Shown here: piece by piece, positions 23,952 to 32,433 of the stretch
How positions within the stretch are numbered: the first letter of the stretch is position 1
How the letters are laid out: each line of letters opens with the position of its first letter
Assembly: GCF_014529535.1 (NCBI RefSeq)
Contig: NW_023503972.1
Coordinates: 372,001-436,000, forward strand
DNA from: Bradysia coprophila
Lineage: Eukaryota > Arthropoda > Insecta > Diptera > Sciaridae
Length of the DNA stretch: 64,000 nt
Direction: 5' to 3'
Translations under genes and position numbers: made by a program
Notes under the pieces: generated by a model
What the model saw: the letters and a program-made list of their open reading frames with translations, nothing else
Databases searched by the model: none
Told to the model about the DNA's origin: nothing

Positions 23952-24332
23952 TTGAATACAAAAGGATTTCTTCTGTAAAAATATGGTCGGGTTATGTGTT
24001 ATGGGCCTAGACTTTTGTGACCATATAACCAACGACCACAAAGATTCAGAAATTCATTGAGGAGACCTCTCCGTACGGAGGCAAACATACAAATTTGTTT
24101 CGTACCGATCATAATAGACAAGTGACTACACATTACGAGTTTAATTTTTTTTTTAATTTTCCTTATCTCACCGCGTTAATCGCTGGTGAAATACGATTGT
24201 CAAGTGTCTGCGGTTGAGTTAGTCATGTTTGTGAAATCGACGAAACATTTCGATAACCTAAAGAGTGAATTTCGCTACGTATAATACGAGAAACGAGAAG
24301 CCTAAACTTTGAATGGTCAAAAAGCCATAATT
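23952..24332. promoter_or_regulatory. Bidirectional intergenic region METTL23 / phosphatase
   Basis: The 381 bp between two divergent start codons must carry both promoters. I see no clear TATA box on either side. Confidence 0.45.
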
Positions 24333-24776
24333 ATGTCGTCTGGTGATATCAGTGAAATTTACGGTAATCTCTTTCTCGGCTCCGCCAAAGCATCCAAATC
24401 ACTTAATCTGCTAACAACGCACGGCATAACGCATATAGTGAACATAGCCGGTCGTCAACATTTTTCCGACCAATTCGTATACAAACGCGTCCATTTCGAA
24501 GACGTTGAAGAGTTTGACGAGGTGGACAAATTACGAGAAATATTTTCATGGCTGGACGCAGTGCTGGCTGATACGAAATCGAAGGTGTTGGTTCATTGTA
24601 TGGGTGGAATATCCCGTTCGGCTTCGGTAGTTTGCGGCTATTTGGTGTGGTCGAAGAAATTCAAATTAGATGAATCCGTTGCGTTTGTAAAAAGTCGTAG
24701 ACCGCAAATACGACCTCGGCAATTGGAGGCTGTTAGACGAATCGAGGTGGAAGTGCAGAACAGTGAGAATAATTGA
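24333..24776 (+). CDS. Atypical dual-specificity phosphatase
   Basis: This is a single exon of 147 residues. The signature HCMGGISRS is the Cx5R motif, with nucleophile Cys89 and Arg95. Asp57 in HFEDVEEFD is placed as the general acid. The start of the domain, EIYGNLFLGSA followed by HGITHIVNIA, is typical of DUSP folds, and there is no rhodanese (CH2) domain, so it is of the small atypical type. It removes phosphate from Ser/Thr/Tyr or other substrates; I cannot tell which. The first ATG in frame is 24333 (MSSGDISEIYG). The C-terminal RRPQIRPRQLEA is the usual helix after the catalytic loop. Its orthologue name is not clear to me. Confidence 0.88.
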   Translation: MSSGDISEIYGNLFLGSAKASKSLNLLTTHGITHIVNIAGRQHFSDQFVYKRVHFEDVEEFDEVDKLREIFSWLDAVLADTKSKVLVHCMGGISRSASVVCGYLVWSKKFKLDESVAFVKSRRPQIRPRQLEAVRRIEVEVQNSENN

Positions 24777-25281
24777 TTGTCAATTGGAGCCGTAAGTGAG
24801 ACTTAGAATTTAAATTTGGGAGTAAACTAGTGGCAACAAGTCAACAAAAATGAGAATTTGACAATTTTCCACTGCACTACACTTTTCACATCCCACTTAC
24901 TGCGTGAATAGTCGCGAGGTCAATCGATAACTTTCCTTTTGTAAGAATTTTTTGTGCAAAATAAATGACGAAGTTGCTCGACCGACTTTTATAAAATTCC
25001 GCTTTTCCTTTGAAGACGGTGGGTCGAATTATGTTAAGCAATAATCCAACCAGAAAATTTTTAATTTAAACTGTTCGGCGCTCAGACTGCACCAGCATCA
25101 TAAGTTGAGTCCATTTAGCTACACTAAATGCAGAAGAATTCCGAACACAGTTTAGGTTATAATCAAACATCATAAAATAGCGGTATCAGAGCTGGTTAGT
25201 GACTATTCGTCCCAAAGTTTTATTACTAAAATCAACAATCTACAGCAAACTTGAGCCCGTCTAAATCCAGTCATTAGAAGT
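24777..25281. other. Intergenic, no supported gene
   Basis: This 505-bp spacer carries the 3' UTR of the phosphatase and the promoter/5' UTR of NDUFAF7. Nothing else is seen. Confidence 0.5.
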
Positions 25282-26711
25282 ATGAACAAGCAACTATTGT
25301 CCAAGTTCTGTTTGTACAATCAATCATTTCGTCAATTTTCGTACAAACCAATTAAAAGACCGTCCCTAAGCCAATTGAAGGATCCGCAAGACAAATCTAG
25401 CAATGGCCACTGTCTTAAAGCGCCAACGTTACATGAATGTTTAGTAGCGAAAATCAAGGCCGTGGGTCCACTTCCTGTGGCTGAATACATGAAAGAAGCT
25501 CTTACGAATCCGAATGGCGGATACTACATGAGCAAGGATGTTCTCGGCCAGAAGGGTGATTTCATTACGTCACCGGAAATTGGTCAAATATTTGGTGAGG
25601 TGAATTGACCAACAAAATCTACTCGTTTCGATCGTGAAATTCATCGTCTGTTGCACCTTTCAGTTGGTTGCAGTTTGGCTGTATTCAGAATGGCAAAAAA
25701 TCGGTTCCCCGAAGCCATTCCAAATAATCGAATTGGGACCGGGACGCGGTACATTGATTCAAGACGTTATCCGGTCACTTAGTCAATTCGGTCTATCCGA
25801 ATGTATTTCGGTGCATTTGGTGGAAGTCAGTCCGTATTTGAGTCAACTGCAAGCTAGACGGTTATGCTGCCAATATCGAAATAATGAGCCAACTGCCGAC
25901 GAACGCCATTACTGCCGCGGCGAAACATTGTCCGGCATTCCGATTTTGTGGTACAAGAAAGTCGAAGATGTTCCGAATCATTTTTCAATTGTCCTGGCCC
26001 ATGAGTTTTTCGACGCACTGCCAATCCATAAATTTCAAAGGACTGACGGCAAATGGCGGGAAATTTTGGTAGATTATGACGCAAAAGCGGAAAAATATCA
26101 GTTGGTTGTCGCTCGGAAGGAAACGCCGATGTTGAAGTTATTTTTGGCTAATTTGGATTCGAAGGAACAGAGAGAGCACATTGAGTATTCGGTATTAGGC
26201 CATCAAATTCTGGAGCATTTGAGTATGCGATTAGAAGAGCATGGAGGATTCGGCCTCATAATGGATTATGGTCACAACGGCAACAAAGGTGATACGTTTC
26301 GAGTGAGTAGATGATTGTCCAATAGTTTGCTGTGACTGCACGTTACACAATATTGAACGATTCTAGGGATTCAAAGAACATCAATTGCACGATCCTTTGA
26401 TCGAACCCGGCTCGGCGGATCTGACAGCGGATGTTGATTTCAAGCAAGTGAAGCAAATGGTCGAAAAGGATGATAGACTAATAACGTTCGGTCCGGTGGA
26501 ACAGCGTGTTTTTCTGAAGAAACTCGGAGGAGACGTTCGTCTTGATCGACTTTTGAAGTCTGCCGTTCCGAATGTACGAAGTCAAATACAGAGTGGCTAC
26601 GATATGCTAACCGATCCCAAGGAGATGGGCTCTCGTTTTAAGTTTTTCTCAATATTTCCTAGCGTTTTAACTGATCATTTACGTAAATATCCGGCGATTG
26701 GTTTTGATTGA
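25282..26711 (+). CDS. NDUFAF7: NDUFAF7, mitochondrial arginine methyltransferase for complex I assembly
   Basis: Exons 25282-25599, 25664-26302 and 26367-26711 give 433 residues (human about 441). NDUFAF7 symmetrically dimethylates an Arg of NDUFS2 during complex I assembly in the matrix. Family marks: an N-terminal presequence rich in Lys/Ser (residues 1-30), PLPVAEYMKEALTNPNGGYY, then DFITSPEIGQIFGE. The SAM loop is IIELGPGRGTL (about 127-137), followed by AHEFFDALPIHKFQ, GGFGLIMDYGH, and the late GPVEQRVFLKKLGGDVRL. The donor of exon 1 was set after GAG (GTGAAT follows), giving the in-frame FGELVAVWLYSEW. It is convergent with DPH3, 113 bp apart. Confidence 0.95.
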
Positions 26712-26824
26712 ATTTACTAGTCCCACAATTAGAGGCGTCGTTTTTAAAACAAAATTTGTTTTTCTATATTACTTAACATGTGAAGTGTACAGGATAAAAT
26801 CATCAAATGACCGGTTGGAACCAA

Positions 26825-27213
26825 TCAATTGCTCTCAATGTTGAGTTCTTTCAGTTTTTCGTTCAACACCACTTCGTCCTCTTCTGCCTTGAACATTTCC
26901 TAAAATTCACACAATCAAGATCGACGTCCCGTTCAATTAATATGAATAAATCACCTACCGGATCATATATAACTTTGATAACCAACGAACAGCTCGGACA
27001 GGTAGCAATTTCTTCGCCAGCAATCAGGTCCTCCTAAGGGACATCGATCGGCAAAGAAACTCATCGTCAAAATATAACCTTCAACGTTGAACATATACGT
27101 TTTACCTTCGTCACTTCGAATCTATCGCCGCAAGGACATGGATAGTAGTATATATCCTCTTCTTCGTCGTACTCAAAATCCTCAATTTCAACTTCGTCGT
27201 GGTATATACTCAT
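26825..27213 (-). CDS. DPH3: DPH3/Kti11-like CSL zinc-finger protein
   Basis: Three exons (27106-27213, 26959-27033, 26825-26899) give 85 residues; the family is usually about 82. The start, [20 protein letters not shown], and the zinc ligands (Cys26-x-Cys28 in CPCGD and Cys48-x2-Cys51 in CPSC) are diagnostic. DPH3 donates electrons to the radical-SAM enzyme DPH1-DPH2 in diphthamide synthesis on eEF2 and also supports Elongator-linked tRNA modification. All three exons are short and phase 0, and the gene is not visible as one long frame. The C-terminus is acidic/helical ([18 protein letters not shown]). Confidence 0.95.
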
Positions 27214-27542
27214 CTTCGAGCATTGCTAAATCGCAAAATTATAATTGACTCACGGAATTTATTTTTGTTGTTCTATGAGACTCACATTGTTTTTTGTGAT
27301 GATTTTTGACAGTTGAATTGTCAATCAGTGTACGAAAACAAAAATTTATGTTACATGACCTTGTGGGCCATACAGCAACGTTGAATCGCCCTTTACGATT
27401 TTTTTTTGTGAATTTCTTCTCCCTCACATCATAGAGTAAGAGTACCACTCCAGTACCTCTCAAAATTTATTTTTCTTTTGTTGAGTAAAATAGCGTACCT
27501 ATCTATGAAATTACAATGAAAAATACAAGGCTGTAAAGTTTG

Positions 27543-28107
27543 TGGAGGTCACGCAGATACAGATACGCGGGTTGAAGATGAAATGGCGGATTTCATACAA
27601 AAATTCACCTCCTGTGACGATTCTTGTCGCTTTGACCACAATATACACAAATTCGCAAGAACACATGGTTCCAAAGTTTCGGGTGAATATAGTTTTTACA
27701 ATGTTGGACACAAGTTAAATTGACTTTGATAGGTTGTAACACATGCCAAAACACAATACTAAACAACACAGATCCAACAACATTATCACGCCAAACATCA
27801 CGGATGCAACATAACAAATCTTATATTCACCCGAAACTTTGGATCCGTATTACTTGATATTCCCTGAGGATTTGCGTTATCTTCAGTATGCATATTTACC
27901 TTAGCTGTGACGATGTGGTGATTTTTTTTATATGTAAAATCTTCAGAAGTGGTGTGTTCTCGGGCTTACCTTTGTATCCATTTTGCATCATGGCTGTAAT
28001 ACTTTGGGAAGGTCACGCATATGCAGATACGCGGGTAACACACCACGTTTCATACAAAAAATTCACCACGCCATACAAATTCAATTTTGGTGAATTTGTT
28101 TGTATGG
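27543..28107. repeat. Cluster of related direct and inverted repeats
   Basis: GGTCACGCAGATACAGATACGCGGG-like text near 27548 recurs near 28011. CCAAAGTTTCGGGTGAATATA near 27669 is mirrored near 27820. CCATACAAATTCA / TGAATTTGTTTGTATGG forms a hairpin at 28071-28107. The pieces look like overlapping remnants of one or two palindromic elements. Confidence 0.5.
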
Positions 28108-28373
28108 AAAATGTGTGTTCCCGCGTATCTAATAAAATTGCGATCTGCGTGATCTACCCAAAGTATACAGCCTTGATAAGAGCCTACTTTCGAGAAAATA
28201 TTTTTTTACTTTACTAGTGAGGTGAAGCCCTCGGATACTTTTACTCATCTGGATACGAGATATCAAATTACTTCACTGGTATAGTAATGTACTATTATCA
28301 CATACGCGCGGTAAAAATTACACTTCAGGTCTATGTTGTTGTCTCGTTTTCGCTTATGTGATAAAATAGAGTA

Positions 28374-28430
28374 CACACTTGTCACTCACTATCAGTCTCG
28401 GCAAGCCTCGACTTCTTCGTGACAAGTGTG
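28374..28430. repeat. Hairpin with 12-bp perfect arms
   Basis: CACACTTGTCAC (28374-28385) pairs with GTGACAAGTGTG (28419-28430) around a 33-nt loop containing CTCGGCAAGCCTCG. Confidence 0.6.
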
Positions 28431-28540
28431 TAATATGTATTATCTGCCTAGAACAAAAATCTCGCATTTTTTCCGCTAGAGCAAATTTGTTTGTCTCGAT
28501 ATATCTGTCCTTGGCAGATAAAATACCGCATGGACCTTTG

Positions 28541-28612
28541 TCTAAAATGTTTATTTTGACGATTTGGATTATGTACATCCAACTTCCAAATCGACAAAAT
28601 AAACATTTTAGA
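28541..28612. repeat. Long hairpin, about 28-bp arms
   Basis: TCTAAAATGTTTATTTTG then CGATTTGGA on the left pairs with TTCCAAATCG then CAAAATAAACATTTTAGA on the right, with one or two mismatches and a loop of about 14 nt. It could be a foldback element or a hairpin transcript precursor. Confidence 0.65.
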
Positions 28613-28631
28613 TAGAGGTGCATAATCTCCT

Positions 28632-28683
28632 ATTACATGCTACAGCGTCGAAAACCGTACTTTCGACGCCCTTAGCATGTAAT
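28632..28683. repeat. Hairpin, two-part arms
   Basis: ATTACATGCTA and GCGTCGAAA on the left pair with TTTCGACGC and TAGCATGTAAT on the right. A small internal bulge and a 7-nt loop are left over. Confidence 0.65.
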
Positions 28684-29000
28684 AAATACTGCACACGGGA
28701 AATAATTTGGTATCTCGTTTCTTGTATCACGATAAGTAAAAGTACCTCGGGCTGGTATGATAATCTCGTAATTTTTTTAAAACTTCTTAATTTTCTGGAA
28801 TTTTCTTGTTTTCTTCTCTGTTTTGGGTAAACTTTTGAGGATTTGTACACTGAGTACTAGTAAATTGTTAACCATCCATGCATGTTATTTAATTATACTT
28901 CGATCATGCTTCAAATTTCGAAAATGGAATCGGGGAAAACAACAGCAAAACCAACTAAAAAGAAGACTTAAAACACACTCTAAGATAGAGGGTATTCCCC

Positions 29001-29256
29001 GAGGGGTAATCACTGATTTACTAGCTCAGTAAATCATGGTAAATCACAGTAAATCACAGTAAATCAAGTAAATCAAAAATGAAGTTTCTACTAAATTTGA
29101 ATCTATTTACTTCAATTTGTATTAGTTCATGAAATTCATCCTATATGTTTACGGCCACGATACTTCGAAATGTCGAAATTTTCAAAAATTTTTCAAAATT
29201 TTTTGTGATTTACCGTGATTAACTTGATTTACTGATTTGCTAGTGATTACCCCCTT
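29001..29256. mobile_element. MITE, 256 bp, 10-bp target duplication
   Basis: The ends are inverted: GAGGGGTAATCACT at the left and AGTGATTACCCCCTT at the right. Inside them are inverted arrays of AGTAAATCA / TGATTTACT words. The 10-mer GGTATTCCCC flanks it on both sides (28991-29000 and 29257-29266). A duplication of 9-11 bp is usual for Mutator-like elements; with no transposase, that assignment is inference. It lies about 50 bp upstream of a possible first exon of the next gene. Confidence 0.7.
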
Positions 29257-29597
29257 GGTATTCCCCGTAAGTAAAGTACATACGATAAAAATTCAAATAA
29301 GAATGGAAAGGGAGAAAGGTCTAACTAACGTAGAGTTGTATCAGCGACGCCGCAAATTAGGTAAATTTTGATTTTTTTTCTTGAGTTTTTGTTCATTTTC
29401 ATGAAAAACTCTCTGATTGAAACTCATCCCAAGCAACAGCCTACAGGAAGTTGAAGGTCAACATGAAACTGGTCGTCGATAAGCAACCCGTTTTGACCGT
29501 TTACTTTCTTCAAATCAATTTTAAACGCAATGCAACGATAGAGTTTAAATAAAAAAACACAAATTGAAATTCGAAGTACTGCAGATGCGTGGAAAAT

Positions 29598-30583
29598 ATG
29601 GAATCAATAGGTACTCCAATCAAAACGAAGACCGAAGTTATTCCATTCTTCCCATCGAATCTACATGAAAAGCAGGGAAAAGTATCGGTTTGGTGGTTTG
29701 AACGAAACTTTTCTCAATCGTTTTATGGAACCTTTGCGTCACGACAGTGCAATTCCTGTATGCTGATTATGCTGTTGGTCGCATCCAGAATTCGGATATA
29801 CAATATTAAGGTGTGGGACTAAAGTACAGAACGAAGCTACTGCAATCGAAACCAATTTTTTTTAGATGAAGGCTGTTCAGGATCAGCTACCATTTGATTT
29901 AATTTCGGTGTTTGCCGAGTCCATTTTAGACGGAAATAAGATTTACTGCACTATGAGTAACGCAAAGAAGTTACGGGATATTAATTTCAGTGTACCGGAT
30001 GCTATATGTGCCGTTGGAAAGTACTTAAGGGGCTTAAACGAATGGGTAGATTAGGAAACATTGAATAACCGCCATAAGTGATTTGTATAACCATTCGTGT
30101 ATTTCTGATAGTTTTACGCTTCGATTCAAGTTTTGAATTTCGATGATGGAATCAGAGAAAGCATTTTTTCTGGACTGACTGAAGGATACAACCGATGGAA
30201 AGGATGTACTGCAACTACAAAAACTGAAAATTATCTGTTCGCGTTATTGATTGCTTCAAAACGATCGGTACTGTTCGTATTCGAAGAAAAATCGTCGACG
30301 GTAAAAATGAAACAAACAACTTTTTCCAATGAAAACTATACTACATTGTGTGCAGGTGACCGTCCTTGACTCGCATGAACATCTGGGTGTCTACGGAAGC
30401 ATTGTTGTACAAACGGATATAAAGAATTTGCTCGGCTTATGCCAATCTATCGAAAGAATGTTTGTGGATGTTTCTGAATCGTGTCCCTATCGAATGGAGC
30501 TATCATTTCTTGAATGCAATGAAGAGAATCCACTGGTTTACATCAGAAAATTTATACCATTTGCATCGTCGATTGCTTATTAA
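29598..30583 (+). CDS. Unrecognised protein with Cys and DSH motifs, possible papain-like fold
   Basis: Exons 29598-29810, 29866-30045, 30112-30300 and 30356-30583 join in phase to 269 residues. The first exon probably begins at the acceptor near 29585, so the true start may be an upstream exon; one candidate, MEREKGLTNVELYQRRRKL, starts at 29303, but its phase does not connect simply. I do not recognise a named family. Two blocks look catalytic: FASRQCNSCMLIMLLVA with Cys51/Cys54, and SVLFVFEEKSSTVTVLDSHE, where an Asp-Ser-His (199-201) follows two beta strands. That Gln-Cys ... Asp-Ser-His order resembles papain-like, OTU/tegument-type cysteine hydrolases. This is a structural guess. No signal peptide or membrane segment is obvious in the visible part. 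Confidence 0.7.
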
Positions 30584-31011
30584 GATACTGCATCCGTAGT
30601 ACATTGTCCATAGAAAATATATTCGAAAAAATAGAAATAATAGTTATTTACGTATCTGTTGTTGACGGTATATTTAAGGCAATTTCGCAAGTTGTAGGCC
30701 GAACGAAGTGAGGGCGACAAGCAAAATTGCTTAAAATAAACCGTCCACTGAGGGCCTAAATTACGAGAAAAATTCCTAAGGAATTTGAAGGACGTACACG
30801 CGTGAACAAAAAATTCAGTGTGTGTATTACATAACTAGGGATGAAAAGTTCCCTTTAATGATAACAACACGCATGCAAACAAAGACGTGACTCCAAAAAC
30901 TAAGAAAATGCTTCTATACGTACCCGTAGCCTACCTCTATGTACCTATACCTACCACATTTGGATTGACGGATTAAAATTAGTAAGTGGGACAAAGGTTT
31001 TTCGCAATTTC
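30584..31011. other. Intergenic, no supported gene
   Basis: 3' flanks of two convergent genes. AT-rich, with no further frame. Confidence 0.5.
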
Positions 31012-31017
31012 TTTATT
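31012..31017 (-). terminator. Poly(A) signal of the Thr/Ser-repeat gene
   Basis: AATAAA on the minus strand, 50 nt after the stop at 31067. Confidence 0.5.
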
Positions 31018-31066
31018 ATCCTTGGTATACACAAAGTAGCATCAAGAACAATCACGCTACACGATT

Positions 31067-32433
31067 TTACTCGCATTGATTACGTTCTCTGCTTCCATGT
31101 CGCCTCCTTTCATGCGAGCGGTTGCGCTGGTGGTGACGATGATGATGACGATGTCTTTCTTTTGAACGATTTTGCAATCTTTCTATTATACGATCACGAA
31201 TCTTTTTTCTATTCTTGCATTTCTTCTTCTTTTCTTTTGAACCGGAACTTGAATCCGAACTTGAACTCGAATCTTCTTCAGAACTTTTCGGTTTTTTTGT
31301 TGTACGAAGAGAACATGGTGACGTACTTTCGGAACCTTTTTTAGAACTACCGCGTTGACAATTGCTACTGGCCGTTGTCGATGACATTTCCGGTTTCTTT
31401 TCCATTGATTGATCGCTCGGTGTGGTGGTAGTGGTTCGTTTGGTAGTTGACGACATTTCCATTGATTCGTCATTGGCCGGAGTCGTGCGAGTGGTTCGTC
31501 GGGTCGTCGAAGACATTTCCTGTGAATTTTCCTTGGATTCATCGTTGGCAGGGGTAGTACGAGTGGTTCGTCGAGTAGTCGAAGACATTTCCGGTGAATT
31601 TTCCTTCGATTCATCGTTGGCAGGGGTCGTCGTACGAGTGGTTCGTCGAGTAGTCGAAGACATGTCCTGTGCACTTTCCTTGGATTCATCATCGGCAGGG
31701 GTCGTCGTACGAGTGGTTCGTCGAGTAGTCGAAGACATTTCTTGCGAATTTTCTTTTGATTCATCGTTGACAGGGGTTGTACGAGTAGTTCGACGAGTAG
31801 TTGAAGACGTTTCCGGTGAATTTTCTTTGGATTCATCATTGGCAGGGGTCGTCGTCCGAGTGGTTCGTCGAGTAGTCGAAGACATGTCCTGTGAATTTTC
31901 CTCGGATTCATCATTGGCAGGGGTCGTCGTACGAGTGGTTCGCCGAGTAGTCGAAGACATTTCCGGTGAACTTTCCATTGATTCTTCTTTTGGGGTAGTA
32001 CTTGTAGTAGTCCGTCTGTTTGGACGATTCTTTATTGAACTGTCCTGACGTTTTACTCGTTTGATAGGATTCCAATTGATTTGCTTAAATTTTGATGCGG
32101 AAAGTTCTTTCGTAGAATCGATGTTTTGTAATGTTTTTATGTCCAACAAACTATTTAACACAAATGGACCATTGCCCCCTTTGACCTTGTACATGGCTTT
32201 CTGTATATCTTTGAGTGATAAACTGTTGTATTCTTCAGACTCATAATCGTATTCTGAGTCGAAATCTTCTTCAAAAGGCAAAATCTTGCGTTGAGTAGGC
32301 AACGTATAAGCTATACTCACTAGCGATACCGCTAGGAACAATGTGCAAATTGCCTGCAAAATGAAATTGTCTTCTTAAACGATCCAGAATAGAATTAAAG
32401 ACCCAGACTTACCCTATTATTTCGTGTGACCAT
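31067..32433 (-). CDS. Secreted Thr/Ser-rich tandem-repeat protein, mucin-like
   Basis: Exons 32413-32433 (MVTRNNR) and 31067-32353 give 435 residues. Residues 8-25 (AICTLFLAVSLVSIAYTL) form a signal peptide core. An acidic section follows, and then KRVKRQ, a likely furin-type cleavage site. Next come seven clear and one decayed 24-25-residue repeats with the core SSTTRRTTRTTPANDES and an alternating KENS / MSS linker. After them are a Cys-containing Ser stretch, a Lys-rich block and a His/Arg tail (RHRHHHRHHQRNRS). Thr density suggests O-glycosylation. It may coat a surface or belong to saliva, gut lining or silk; nothing in the sequence decides. The unit length, a multiple of three, keeps two other frames open across the repeats; those are shadows. 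Confidence 0.85.
31440..31975. repeat. Coding tandem repeat, ~72-75 bp unit, seven to eight copies
   Basis: The array encodes SSTTRRTTRTT(T)PANDES plus a variable linker. Units differ by one Thr codon (RTTTP against RTTP). Sequence differences between units are mostly synonymous or in the linker, so the repeat peptide seems to be kept. Confidence 0.85.

Larger units (their letters stand above)
27214..29000. other. Gene-free stretch rich in inverted repeats
   Basis: No coding exon is supported. The first ~100 bp must hold the DPH3 promoter. From 27540 on there are repeated GGTCACGCANAT and CAGATACGCGGG motifs and several hairpins, listed separately. Confidence 0.5.

Noticed and set aside
31422-32048. 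208-codon plus-strand frame with VVRVVRRVVEDIS repeats, and a 242-codon minus frame offset from the main gene
   Set aside because: Both are shadows of the Thr/Ser repeat array: the unit length is near a multiple of three, so several frames stay open. Only the minus frame with signal peptide has start, splice and poly(A) signals.
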